Assembly: GCF_954871325.1 (NCBI RefSeq)
Contig: NC_088777.1
Span: forward strand, 21,367,366-21,431,365
DNA from: Gordionus sp. m RMFG-2023
Lineage: Eukaryota; Nematomorpha; Gordioida; Chordodea; Parachordodidae
Reading direction: 5' to 3'
DNA length: 64,000 bases
The translations under genes were made by a program, and so were the position numbers. Below are positions 22,547 through 34,808 of the stretch, piece after piece (position 1 is the stretch's first letter; every line of letters begins with the position of its first letter). The notes beneath the pieces were generated by a model. It was not told where the DNA came from and made no database searches. It saw only the letters and a list, made by a program, of their open reading frames with translations.

Positions 22547-23170
22547 TCAAATTTTAGAAAAAGATCTCCTCATCACATCTTTAAGTATTTTTCTAAAATG
22601 AAGACGTTTAGTTTTTATATGACTTCTCTTTGTGATACTTTTAATTGTCTTTAAAATTTTAAGTTTCAAATTTTTTTTATCGCATTTAGTATTACTTATA
22701 AGAGTTTTTTTAATTTTCTTTAATATTTGTATCATTAACTTCTTTTATTATAAATATTTCTTTAAATTCAATCATATAATTTATATCTTTTTTATATGTT
22801 TCAATTACATATTGACGTAGACCTAAAATTATAGTTTTATTTTTAAAGTAGAAATTTTTATTATCATAATTTTTATTACGACTGTGTTCATCATTACGAA
22901 TATCTTATTTATCATGGGATTTATAGTTATGACCTCTAAAGTTGTTAGTGTTGTAATTGTTATTGTCTCTACAATAACTATTTTCATAATATCTAAAATT
23001 ATTATTATTGCAATTTCTATTTCTATTACAATTACTATCATATCTTTTAACAACGTTTTGTCCAAAGTTGTTTTTAAAATACTCATTAGGTTTATAATCA
23101 TTATAATTTCTTTTGATATAATTATGATTTCTATGATTATTATAATAACCTATATCATTAATATTATAGA
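22547..23170 (-). other. Unidentified Asn/Tyr-rich reading frame, possibly a decayed gene
   Basis: On the minus strand about 84 sense codons run from near 23160 to a TAA at 22905-22907. They are rich in Asn, Tyr and Arg (blocks such as RNYNDYKPNEYFKNNFG and NNNNFRYYENSYCRDNN). A TAG/GT junction at the upper end could be an intron acceptor. The same frame continues past the stop with HSRNKNYDNKNFYFKN and IILGLRQYVIE. A lysine-rich frame then follows (IKKTLISNTKCDKKNL, ending 22547). I do not recognise it. It could be a dead gene, a decayed retroelement gag (compare the Asn-rich stretch in the gypsy element at 41197-45945) or low-complexity chance. The regular codons argue weakly for past coding. 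Confidence 0.3.
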
Positions 23171-23404
23171 AAAATATAATAAAAAATTGGAAATTTTAAG
23201 ATCTTTTAAATTTTTTTATTAATTCTTTGTAATAATTTGCGATTTAAATTTATTTTATTAATTTTGAAATTAAATTATGAATATAATTTTTAAAAAATGG
23301 AATTTTTAAGTTTTTTTCAAAACTAAATTGATAGTAAGTATAAAGATATTGTAGGTACTAGATTACGAAGTAATTAACAAATAAAAATTAAATGGTAAAT
23401 TTTT

Positions 23405-24540
23405 TTTGAAAATTTTTTTTTTGTCGCGAAAACGTTCAAGGGGAAAGGCTAACATTTTAACGTAATTTTAAGTATTTTTATATCATTGAACTCAGAATTA
23501 TATTCTCTATCCAAAAATGCTTAGATGTATTTTTTTAAGTTTTCGGTTAGAAAAATATTATTTTTGTCGCAAAAACGTTCAAAGGGAAAAGGCTAACATT
23601 TTAAATGTAATTTTAAATATTTTTATATCATTGAACTCAGAATGAAATTCTCTATCCAAAATGCTTAGATGTATTTTTTTACGTTTGCGGTTCGAAAAAT
23701 TTGTTTTTGTCGCGAAAACGTTCAAAGAGAAAAGACTAACATTTCATAATTTTAAGTATTTTTATATCATTGAACTGAGAATTAAATTCTCTATCCAAAA
23801 ATGCTTAGATATATTTTTTTACGCTTGCGGTTCGAAAAATATTTTATTTATCGCAAAAACGTTCAAAGGGAAAAGGCTAACATTTTTAACGTAATTTTAA
23901 GTATTTTTATATCATTGAACTCAGAATTAAATTCTTTATCCAAAAATGCTTAGATAAATTTTCTTACGTTTGCGGTTCGAAAAATATTTTTTTTGTCGCG
24001 AAAACGTTCAAAGGGAAAAGGCTAACATTTTTAACGTAATTTTAAGTATTTTTATATCATTGAACTGAGAATTAAATTCTCTATACAAAAATGCTTAGAT
24101 GCAATTTTTTAAGTTTTCGGTTCGAAAAAAATTTTTTTGCCGCGAAAACGTTCATAGGGAAAAGACTAACATTTTAACGTAATTTTAAGTATTTTTATAT
24201 CATCTAACTCAGAATTAAATTCTCTATCCAAAAATGCTTGATGTACTTCTTTACGTTTCCGGTTCGAAAAAGATTTTTTTTGTCGTGAAAACGTTCAAAG
24301 GTTAACATTTCTAGCGTAATTTTAAGTATTTTTATATCATTAAACTCAGAATTAAATTCTCTATCCAAAAATGCTTGGATGCATTTTTTTACGTTTCCGG
24401 TTCGAAAAATATTTTTTTGTCGCGAAAACTAACAGAGGGAAAAGGCTAACATTTTTATCGTAATTTTAAGTATTTTTATATCATTGAACTTAGAATTAAA
24501 TACACTATCCAAAAATGGAAGGAATTTTAATATTCTTATG
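23405..24540 (+). repeat. Satellite array, eight units of about 143 bp
   Basis: The word GTCGCGAAAACGTTCAAAGG (or one-base variants) recurs at 23423, 23566, 23709, 23850, 23995, 24139, 24282 and 24419, spacing 137-145 bp. Each unit continues with AAGGCTAACATTTT, ATATCATTGAACTCAGAATT and TCTCTATCCAAAAATGCTT. Units are roughly 85-95% alike by eye. Confidence 0.95.
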
Positions 24541-24889
24541 TACGATATAAAAATCTATATCCAAAAAAAGGAAGAAATTCATCACAAAGGGGATATTTGA
24601 GTTAGAGATGTCTAAGCATGTTAGGTTAAAATAAACGGGAGTCTGCAGCTGATGTGTTATCTCCTGACCTTAATCTTTAAAATATAAATGTTGTATATAT
24701 ATAGCAATGAGCATAAATATATATTTTGAGTAAATGATATAATATTTAAAATTACGCTTAAGATGTTATCCTCATTTCACGCTTGGAGTTAATAAAAATG
24801 CTACTATGAATTTATTTATAAACATAAGTTTAAAACATTTTTCTAAAATTAAAAACTATTAACTAGAATAAAAACAAAGTTTTATAAAA

Positions 24890-26115
24890 TTTTCGCAATT
24901 TTTTTTCTCGTAGACTAAAATATAATAACAGTGCTAATTTATTACTTAACCCAAAAGTTTTTGAACATTTTTTTAATATATACTTTAAACTAAGTTTAAG
25001 ACAAAATTTTCAAAATATTTATAAGTTAGTTCCTCGTGGAGTAGGCTAATTTATTACTAGGCCCAAAGGTTTTAGAACATCTTTCTAATATCACAAACAA
25101 TTAACTAGGTTTATAACAACGTCTTAAAAAAATTTAAAATCTTTTTTCCTCGTGGAGTAAAATATAACAGCAGTGCCAATTTATTACAAGACACAAAGGT
25201 TTAAGCACATCTTTCTAGTATAAAAAACTTTTAACTAAGCCTATGATAAATTTTTTCATTTATTTTTTCCTCGTGGAGTAAAAATGGCAGTGCCAATTAA
25301 TTACTAGACCCAAAGGTTTTAGAATATCTTCTAACATCATAAAAATTTAACTAGGTTTAAAAAAAATGTTAAAAAACTTCATAATTTTTTTCCTCGTGGT
25401 GTTGAATATAATAGCAGTGCAAATTTATAAGACCCAAAGGTTTAAGAACATCTTTCTAGTGTCAAAAACTTTTAACTAGGTTTAAGTTAAATTTTTTTAA
25501 AAAAATTTTTCCTTGTGGATTAAAATATAATGGCAGTGCTAATTAATTACTAGACCCAAAGGTTTTAGAACATCTTCCTAATATCATAAACATTTAACCA
25601 GGTTTAAAATACGTCTTAAAAAAATTATAATTATTTTCCTCGTGGAGTAAAATATAACAGCAGCTCCAATTTATTACAAGACCCAAAGGTTTAAGAACAT
25701 CTTTCTAGTATCACAAACTTTTAACTAGGCTTAAGATAAATTTTTAAAAAATTTTCACAATTTATTTTTTCCTTGTGGAGTAAAATATAATGGCAATGCA
25801 AATTTTATACTAGACCCAAAGGTTTTATAACATTTTCCTAATATCATAAACATTTAACTAGGTTTAAAACAACATCTCAAAAAAAGATCACAATTTTTTT
25901 TCCTCGTGTAGTAAAATATAACAGCAGTGCCATATAATTACTAGACCGAAAGGATTTAGAACATCTTCCTAATATCATAAACATTTAACTAAATTTAAAA
26001 CAACATCATTACAATTTTTTTCCTCGCGAAGTAAAATATAATAGCAGTGCCAATTTATTACTAGAACCTAAGATTTTTGAACATCTTTCTAATATCAAAA
26101 ACATTTAACCCGGAT
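24890..26115 (+). repeat. Second satellite array, about ten units of 115-135 bp
   Basis: TTTCCTCGTGGAGTAAAATA-like words occur near 24906, 25031, 25147, 25268, 25391, 25510, 25637, 25768, 25903 and 26021. Each is followed by GCAGTGCCAATTTATTACTA, then GACCCAAAGGTTT, GAACATCTT and CATTTAACTAGG. It is unrelated in sequence to the 143-bp array 350 bp away. Confidence 0.95.
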
Positions 26116-26124
26116 TAAAACAAA

Positions 26125-26319
26125 CTAGTTTAATTTTCTGTATATTCAACAAATTGACCCAACAAGTTAACCCAGCAGGCCAATAGGTCGGCTCATGAAA
26201 CCCTTTGGGTCGGGTCTAATCGATGGCCAGAGAGGTTGTCTCGGGTTTAGGGTGGTTTTATTTGGCTCAAACCTTGTTGGGTTTTCGGCCAAGCCAACCC
26301 AGAAATTTAACAACACTAC
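26125..26319. mobile_element. hAT-type terminal fragment
   Basis: The right edge reads TTAACAACACTA, the same terminus as the hAT at 28414-34687. It is preceded by GGGTTGG / CCAACCC-type words and GGGTCGGGT. No opposite end was found, so it is probably a solitary end or a small MITE. Confidence 0.45.
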
Positions 26320-26741
26320 TCCCTTGTACTTTATTATTTTAGATCCCCAACCACCCTGTCCACCAGGGTTAAAGCTAATCCTCATAATCCAATGATATAT
26401 CATTGTCATAATCTAAGCCAAACTAGAAAGTTCATTCTAAATCCTTTACTCTTAAAGATCCTTGTACCACAAACTTAACACTAATAATAAATTTCAGTAT
26501 TGTAAACAAAAAAAATGATTGCCTAAATACATTGAAATATCATTTATTTTCATTAAAAACAATAAACGAAATTGATATGGGCTTGGACAAAATTGTTAAA
26601 ATTTATTATCGGCTTAATTTTACTGCTGACGCCTGATGAATAAACCTAGGCCTATGAAGATATCTGATTTTAATAATTAAGTTATTCTTTCTCATCTGAA
26701 TAAGTTTCTAATCAAATACATACCTAAAGGAATGGGCAAAC
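26320..26741. other. AT-rich spacer
   Basis: No gene, repeat or element end is recognised here. Confidence 0.5.
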
Positions 26742-26970
26742 CAGGGATCCAAACCGAACCTGAACCGCTAAAAAAATTCTAGCCGAACCTTAACCGAACC
26801 GCTAAAATGTTTTGAACCGGTTCAAGCATCATGATTTTATGCTTATAAAACTAAAGTTATTATTAGTATATTGAAAAAATTTCAATTACATTCAAATTAT
26901 TTTAAAGATTATCATCAATCATATTTGGTTGATAAGTGTCGGTCATAATTTTTATAAACTTTAGTATATT

Positions 26971-27670
26971 GGGTTACAGATTAAATCATGGGGAAATTTT
27001 CATATATTATTTTTTTTTTTTAATATTTTTTTTTATTTATTTATTTTTAAATTTTATTTATTTTTTTTAGATTGTCTGAATTTTGGTAGAAATTTTTGAA
27101 TGTTAACTTTTTCTTTCAATTGGCATATTTTTAGATTTTTTTTGATAAATAAATATCGTGTGGATTTTGAAGGAAATTTTTTGATACAATATCAAAGTTT
27201 TTAAAATTTAACATAGTATATATGTTATGTTTATTCAAATAAATTGATTAATTATTTAGTATACCTATTTTTATTAAATTCTTAAATATACTCTGTTTTT
27301 CTAAATTCTTAAATATACTTTTTTTTCTAAATTCTTAAATATACTCTTTTTTTCTAAATTCTTAAATATACTCTTTTTTTCTAAATTCTTAAATATACTC
27401 TTTTTTCTAAATTCTTAAATATACTCTTTTTTCTAAATTCTTAAATATACTCTTTTTTTCTAAATTCTTAATTATACTCTTTTTTCTAAATTCTTAAATA
27501 TACTCTTTTTTCTAAATTCTTAAATATACTTAAGATTTTTTTTAAATTTAAAAAAAATAATAAATAAAAAAATATATTTAAAAAAAAATAAATAAAAAAA
27601 AATATTAAAAAAAAATAAATAAAAAAAAATAATATATGAAAATTTCCCCATGATTTAATCTGTTACCCCA
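26971..27670. mobile_element. MITE 1 (GGGTTACAG ends)
   Basis: The ends GGGTTACAGATTAAATCATG and the inverse CATGATTTAATCTGTTACCC both continue with GGGGAAATTTTCATATATTA. The flanks AGTATATT and AAAATATT match 6 of 8. It has no coding capacity. The middle holds the 26-bp tandem repeat at 27286-27532. Confidence 0.75.
27286..27532 (+). repeat. Tandem repeat of about 25 bp, ten to eleven units
   Basis: TAAATTCTTAAATATACTC plus a variable run of T is repeated. Unit length varies (24-27 bp) through the T run. Confidence 0.95.
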
Positions 27671-28413
27671 AAATATTATTATAAATGACACATCAAATCT
27701 GATATCGGTTACTCACTGAATCACGGGGAAATTTTTGATATTATTTTTTTTTATATAAAATAATAAATAAATGATCATCTGCATTTTATGGAATTTTTTA
27801 CCATAATTCATTAATTTTACAATAAAACGGAGTATATTTAAAAAAAACTTGTGAAAATTTTGATAATTCTTTAATTTCACAATATAAACAAGACGTGTTC
27901 TATGAAGCCATTAAGTTAGGAGTATTAAATTGAATACTAAATATTAATCAATTTTTTAGAATAAATTTTTTTTGTGAAAAAGGTTGATATTTCAGAGAAG
28001 AAATAGTTATTTTATTTATAAATTAAAAGTAAGCACTTGTTTAATTTGGGGCATTGTTAGGTTTGAAATCTTTGAAATTGAATGACCCATAAAATTAAAT
28101 ATAATTTAATTGATACTCAGAAATATAATATTGTTTTCAGTTATTATAATTTTATTAAAATTGTATCGCATAAATTACAAACAATAAAATAGCAAGGACT
28201 ATTAAATCAAATACTAAATAATTAATCAACTAATTAGAATAAAAAAAATTTTGTGGAAAAAGGTTAATATTTCAAAAAAGAAAGTTATTTTTAGATTTAA
28301 AAGTAAGCACTTGTTTAATTTGGGCATCTTTGGGTTTAACATCGTTGAAATTGAATGACCCATAAAATTAAATATATTTTAATTGATACTCTTATATACA
28401 ATATTGTTTTAAG

Positions 28414-29449
28414 TAGTGTTGTTAAACGACTCACCCGAGTCGGCTTAACTACGACTCAAGTCGAGTTTTTAGTCGATTAGTCGACTCATTTTTACGACTC
28501 GAGTTCCGAACTTGAGTCGTGAACTCAAGTCGCGACTCGAGTTCTGAACTTGAGTTTTGATCTTGAGTCATGAACTTGAGTTTTGATCTTGAGTCATGAA
28601 CTCGAGTTATGAACTTGAGTCGTGAACTAGTCATAAACTTGAGTCGTGAACTAGTTATAAATTTGAGTCGTGAACTTAACAGGTTATCTTAAATTTTATG
28701 AAACTCGATTACTTATATTAGTATTGTTAATTGGTTGGTTGTGTAATACCCAGACCTGGCGCTTGGCTCTAAAATTAGACTAAATCTGCTATGAGCACGA
28801 GGCCCATGTATCTTAAGTTATTTCTTATTGAACTTATTAGTTAAATATATGGTTATTTAATTAAAAGACCAATTGAATATGCAACAATTCAAGCGCCACT
28901 TTTCTATGAGTGAAGCTATTTCTACGTAAACAGAAATTTTAATAACATGAATAGAAAAAATAATTCCTAAAATTATATTTTGAAATAAAGAGGTTGCTCG
29001 TAGCATAAACTCCTTCCTATTCCTATATTTATGGACTATTATTTTCCTGATTTTATTATATTTAAAATCATAAAAAATATTTTTTAAATGAAACAATGAA
29101 TTTGTTGATCCAAAATTTTTTTTAATTTATTCGATTTTTTCATTGTAATTATAAAATTTAACTCATACATATGATTTATAAAGATTTAAATAAATAAAAT
29201 AAAAATAATTTCAAAGCGGAGTTGAAAAAATAAAATAAATAAAACAATGAATTAGATGCAAAAAAAATTTAAAATCCCCCACTCCTTAATTAGGTGCCAG
29301 ATAGGCGATTTGGTTTTTTATTTTATTATAAAATTAATTTCTTTTTTTTATTTAAGATTTTTTGAAATATTAAATAATTTTTTATAAAAATGTATAATAT
29401 TGCCTACAAATTTTTAAAGGAGATGGAAATGGAAGTTAAATTTAGGGGG
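28414..29449 (+). repeat. Left arm of hAT E
   Basis: The first 260 bp is a dense series of CGACTCGAGTT / GAACTTGAGTC words. From about 28680 the arm matches 33677-34440 in inverse orientation, including TATGAGCACGAGGC, AAGCGCCACTT and AATTAGGTGCCAGATAGG. Confidence 0.9.
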
Positions 29450-29628
29450 GGGGCTAAATATTTAGATGAAAAGTAGTTTTATTTCATCAAATCGGAAAAT
29501 AAATAACATTAAAAAAAATAACATCAAAAAATAAGAAAAAAAAATAATGAAATGAGCTTCCCAAAAGGAACAGTAACCTAACCAGATATTTAGTATAAAA
29601 TTATTTTATTTTTATAAAAAAAAATTTT

Positions 29629-32177
29629 ATGGACGAGGCAGATATGGAACAAGAGCAAGACAATTCTTTTACCTCTATAAAAGATTACTTTATAGACACT
29701 AATAATTCTAAGCGCAAATGTTTGTATTGTGATAAAATTTACAGTCTCCATACGGCTACAAGTATAATATATTTCTAAAATATATTTTTGATAAAATATG
29801 ATAAAATAATAGGAAAATAAGCAATAGGTGATGATATGCAGGTTCTAATTTCAATTTCATAAAACTTATAATTAACTGTAATAAGTTTGAAAATGTTTAT
29901 ATACATTGTTTAACCCTTCAATACTCCGGTGGGGTATATGAAACCCCAGGCATGCTAGAAATGATATTGCATAAAAACAGTTAAATATTATTATCTGGAT
30001 TTTTCAGTAGCTTCATCAAATATATCTTAGAATCTATATTCCAAATTTCATACATTTCGGTTGAGTAGTTTTTAAGATATAAGCATTTTGTGACTGATTG
30101 GGGTTTGTGAGACCCCACCAGAGTAAATTTGTATGTTCTATATTTTTTTATATTTGAATGTATTAGTGTAATTTTTTTTTATATTGAAGAATAAAGATCC
30201 AAGTTATGAATTATCATGATTATATGATATATAAGTTAATTTTTTCATTTAATATTTTAAATTTAAAAAAAGTTAGCTTTTTTAGAAAATTTTGGGACAA
30301 ATTATATTACTCCTCATCATTTTTAATTTAAACTTAAGAAATAAAAATAAATAATTATTTTATCAGGTTTAAGGTTAGTTCTATCTTATATCCAAATATT
30401 AAATCTAAATAATGAATATAACTGGAGATATATGCATTTGAAATTGGGGTTTATTAAACCCCACCCGAGTATTAACTTGATTTTTTTCACCAGAGTATTG
30501 AAGGATTAATAGGTTAATATAAAATAAATTACCAAATATATAAATCCTATATTAAAAATTTTTAATATTTTTTAGCCAACCTTAAAAATCATATAAAAAT
30601 ATCGCACTCTAAATTCATTATCCAAACTAAAGAAATAATGCCCAAGCATTTATCGGGCATAAGAAAACTTCAACCAGAAGAAAACAAAAGATTAAATAAA
30701 CTAATACTCAGATGTATTATTAAAAATAATTTAGCATTTAACATATTCGACTCAATTGAATTCCGGGATATATTTGCTTTTATATTTAAAAATGAAAAAA
30801 TTTGGACACGACAAACAGCTAAAGTATATTTACATTCGATGTATGAAACATCCAAATTAAAACTAATAGCTAAATTAAAAAATATACAAAGTAAAATTTC
30901 GCTTTCAACCGATATTTATACAGGAATTAATAGTATGTCTTACTGTTCTATTACTGTACACTATATTACAAATAATTGGAAAATTAAAAACTATCTTTTA
31001 GATTTAATCGAACTTCCTCATCCGCATAGTGGGCAAGATATAGCAAATTATTTATTAAAATCTCTCGAAACATTTGAAATTCAAAAACTGGCGCATGTTA
31101 TAAATTTAATTGTTAAAGAAGGGCTTAGTATTTTTGATCCCAAATTTGAAAAAAATACACAAATTGGTGAAATCACTTCACCTTTCGCCCAAGCTAATGC
31201 AAAAATATCTCGAAATTTCTGGAGGCACAAGATTACCACTAGACGTGGTAACTAGGTGGAATTCTAAGTATCTCATGATTTCTACAATAAATAAAGTAAT
31301 TTAAGCATAATCTTAAATGTTATTTATATAATATATTTTATTTTAAAGAATTTAGAGGCTATTAAACAATTAGGGGAAGAATGTCTTCCCAAAGATGAAT
31401 TTTATCTTAATATCAATGAGGAAAGATATTTAAAGGAAATTGAAACCTTCCTTAAACCATTTTTCAAGATTACTTGTGAAATTTATTCGGAAAATACAAC
31501 TATTATTCGTCGCTTCGATAGGGAATTTCTTAGATGAAACATTTAATTCACATATGATGATATCAAAAAGGCAGCTAAATTAATGCTGACCAAATGTAAA
31601 GCCTATGAAGGCTTATTTGGTATCCTTACAAATTACATATCTAGCTTCCTAGATCCCAAAACAAAACAAAAATATATGCCAAAATCTATCTTAAATAATA
31701 AATACGACGAAGAATTTAAACAAATACACAATGCTTATTCCTGGCCAACATATCAAACAACGGTATATGAATTTACAGATCACATTGATTCACAACCCTA
31801 CTCAGTTATTATGCATAATAAGCTGCGAAAGTAAATATAAATACTTAGAAATTTAATTAACCTTGTATTTTTATAATTATTTTCAGAGATGCTATCGATA
31901 ATCCAGACCCCATGAGAGATGAGATCGTGGAATATCTTAAGGAACCCGTTGCGCCAAGACAAATATCTTGGATTGGTGGGCAAAGAACGCCACCATATAT
32001 CCCACTTTGGCGTTAATGGCTAGGGACTATTTAGCTCAACAATCTACAAGTGTAGCAAGTGAGAGGACCTTCAGTAAAGCTGTTGATTGTATGACTAAAA
32101 AAAGGAATAGAATGGCTTCAGAAACCCTCAAAGAATGCCTGTGCCTGAGTTGTTGGGACGTAGATCTATTGGTGTAA
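29629..32177 (+). CDS. hAT E transposase (BED finger), broken in several places
   Basis: Exon 1, 29629-29761, starts MDEADMEQEQDN and gives the first half of a BED zinc finger (KCLYCDKIYSLHTAT). The intron 29762-30575 has GT-AG borders and joins in phase to TNLKNHIKISH, completing C-x2-C...H-x5-H. Then follow LSTDIYTGINSMSYCSITVHY (DDE first-Asp region), an internal deletion before LAHVINLIVKEGL (near 31090-31125), PLDVVTRWNSKYLMI (about 31225-31280), and LEAIKQLGEECL (from about 31350, after a short intron). FLDPKTKQKYMP follows, then the C-terminal TSVASERTFSKAVD and RNRMASETL. Breaks are the lost second catalytic block, a frame change near 31200 and another near 31530, with a possible third between 31830 and 31970. 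The order and the intact finger make the identification firm. The deletion makes it non-functional. Confidence 0.85.
29914..30505. mobile_element. piggyBac-type MITE
   Basis: TTAA flanks both sides (29910-29913 and 30506-30509). The ends are CCCTTCAATACTC and GAGTATTGAAGGA. Inside, GGTGGGGTATATGAAACCCC and related GGGGTTT...AAACCCC words recur. TTAA targets with CCCT-type ends are the piggyBac signature. At 592 bp with no open frame it is non-autonomous. It lies in an intron and would be removed by splicing. Confidence 0.85.
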
Positions 32178-33676
32178 ATATTATTACATACTTTGTTGTG
32201 ATTGTGTTTAGACCATATTAACTTATATAATTAGTCCGAATAATATTTTTGTAAATTTTAAACAAGACTTTTACTTGCCCTCTCTTAAAAAATTGGTAAA
32301 ATTTAATGATTTTTTAATTCTTTCAATATATCTCTATATTTATTTTGAAGCTTTCCTGAAGAAAAAGATTTGGCAAATGAAGATTGAACTGACGATATTT
32401 TTTTATATTAAAAAATATTTTTATTTATTCGATTTTTTTATTGTAATTATAAAATTTAACTCATATGATTTATAAAGATTTAAATAAATAAAATAAAAAT
32501 ATTAGTTATAATTTATTTTAATAGACAGGCCCTAGTTCGAACTAGTTACTGTTTTGAAGAAATTAATAAATTACTAAAATTCTTAAAATGTATATAAATT
32601 TTAGTGAATAAGGCATACGCGATATACCGAAGGACAGGACACAATTTTTGAGAATAAAAATATATTGGGGTTCATAAATTCTTGGTTTTTAAAAAAAATA
32701 TATCAATTAAACATCTTAATACTCAGAATTTGTCTCTTAATTACCTCAATTTAAATCAGGAAGAGCTTAGGCAAAATTATATGAGATAATTTCCATATAT
32801 AACGTTTTTTTCAAACGGTTTTGGGAAATGTTACTAGAAACCTCTTTATTTCCAAACAGGATTAATTTTAGGAATTGATTTTTTCCATTCATTATCAAAA
32901 TTTCCGTTAAAAAGAATTTAAAAATCTTAAAACTTAATTTGGTAATCTAGCAGATATTTTTCTCTTAATATTGTACAAAGTTAAAAATAAAATGTTAAGA
33001 TCCAGACTAAACTTGAGTCGTGAACTCGAGTTTTGAATTTCAATCGTGAACTCAACAGGTTATCTTAAATATTATGAAACTTGATTACTTATATAGTGTT
33101 AATTGGTTGGTTGGCTCTAAAAATCTGCTATGAGCACGAACCCCGATCACAGATCCGTGGTTCAGACCCATATATTTTAATTTAAGTTATTTCTTATTGA
33201 ACTTATTATAGTATATAAATATATGGTTATTAAAGATAAATCGATTGATAATTAAAATACCTATTGAATAGGCAAAAAGTCAAGCGCCACTTCTCGATGA
33301 GTGAAGTTATTTCTACGTAGGTCAGGAATAATTTTATCAAAATCAAGTATTGATATGATAATGGATGGGTATCAAATAAATATAGTTTTAACTACCTTTA
33401 TATGGTGTATATTAATTTGACCGATAAAAAATAAATATGGTTACTCATATTTGTTCGTGAAAATTTTTTTTAGCATTGCACTTAATGGGCATGTCTAGAT
33501 CTTAACATTTTATTTTTAACTTTGTACAATATTAAGAGAAAAATATCTGCTAGAATACCAAATTAAGTTTTAAGATTTTTAAATTCTTTTTAACGGAAAA
33601 TTTGATAACATGAATGGAAAAATCAATTCCTAAAATTAATCCTGTTTGGAAATAAAGAGGTTTCTAGTAACATTTC
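32178..33676. repeat. 3' region of hAT E with scrambled partial copies of its own arms
   Basis: Positions 32395-32480 copy part of the left arm (near 29116-29200). Positions 33005-33320 and 33590-33676 are diverged direct copies of 28500-28930 and 28935-29000. Positions 32815-33004 and 33500-33676 are inverted repeats of each other (TCTAGCAGATATTTTTCTC and its inverse). A segment of about 170 bp at 33330-33500 matches nothing else I can see. It looks like a second set of arms from an earlier nested or recombined copy. Confidence 0.65.
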
Positions 33677-34687
33677 CCCTAAATTTAACTTCCATTTCCA
33701 TCTCCTTTAAAAATTTGTAGGCAATATTATACAATTTTTTATAAAAAATTATTTAATATTTCAAAAAATCTTAAATAAAAAAAAAGAAATTAATTTTATA
33801 AAATAAAAAACCAAATCGCCTATCTGGCACCTAATTAAGGAGTGGGGGATTTTTTAAATTTTTTTTTGCATCTAATTCATTGTTTTATTTTTTCAACTTG
33901 AAATTATTTTTATTTTATTTATTTAAATCTTTATAAATCATATGTATGAGTTAAATTTTATAATTACAATGAAAAAATCGAATAAATAAAAAAAAATTTG
34001 GATCAACAAATTCATTGTTTCATTTATTTTATTATTTAATATTTTTATAAAAATAAAAAAATATTTTTTATGATTTTAAATATAATAAAATCAGGAAAAT
34101 ATTAGTTCATAAGTATAGGAATAGGAAGGAGTTTATGCTACGAGCAACCTCTTTATTTCAAAATATAATTTTAGGAATTATTTTTTCTATTCATGTTATT
34201 AAAATTTCCGTTTACGTAGAAATAGCTTAACTCATAGAAAAGTGGCGCTTGAATTGTTGCATATTCAATAGGTCTTTTAATTAAATAACCATATATTTAA
34301 CTAATAAGTTCAATAAGAAATAATTTAAGATACAAGGGCCTCGTGCTCATAGCAGATTTTGTCTCATTTTAGAGCCAAGCACCAGGTCTGGGTATTACAC
34401 AACCAACCAATTAACAATACTAATATAAGTAATCAAGTTTCATAAAATTTAAGATAACCTGTTCACGACTCGAGTTTATGACTAGTTCACGACTCAAGTT
34501 CATAACTCAAGATCAAAACTCAAGATAAAAACTCAAGTTCAGAACTCGAGTCGCGACTTGAGTTCACGACTCAAGTTCGGAACTCGAGTCGTAAAAATGA
34601 GTCGACTCAAAACTCGACTTGAGTTTTGAGTCTAGTTATTGCGACTTCGACTCGGAGTAGGGTGAACTCGACTTTTTAACAACACTA
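33677..34687 (-). repeat. Right arm of hAT E
   Basis: Inverted partner of 28414-29449, ending in GACTTTTTAACAACACTA. Confidence 0.9.
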
Positions 34688-34808
34688 GTTTTAAGTTATT
34701 ATAATTTTATAAAATTGTATCGCTCAAATTATTAAAATACAAATTAGACAATTTATAGCTAAATTGTTAAAATTAAAATATGACTTCATTCTACCAGACC
34801 AAAACAAT

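Larger units (their letters stand above)
28414..34687 (+). mobile_element. hAT element E with about 1-kb terminal inverted repeats
   Basis: Ends TAGTGTTGTTAAA and TTTAACAACACTA are flanked by a perfect 8-bp duplication GTTTTAAG (28406-28413 and 34688-34695). Inverted arms of about 1036 and 1011 bp (28414-29449 and 33677-34687) begin with dozens of GAGTC/GACTC words and then share long AT-rich sequence. A plus-strand transposase lies between. hAT TIRs are normally 10-30 bp, so arms of this size are unusual. The piggyBac-type MITE at 29914-30505 sits in the transposase intron. Confidence 0.9.

Noticed and set aside
22632-23222. Plus-strand hydrophobic frames rich in Ile/Phe
   Set aside because: They are the opposite strand of the Asn/Tyr/Lys-rich minus frames. 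Ile/Phe-rich products are expected from AT-rich antisense.
23405-26115. Regular repeats that could suggest a CRISPR array
   Set aside because: Whole units are repeated, with no unique spacers and units of over 110 bp. The context is eukaryotic, so these are satellites.
33140-33170. GTGGTTCAGACCC, resembling a tRNA B box
   Set aside because: It is inside a scrambled copy of the hAT E arm, without an upstream A box or an acceptor stem.
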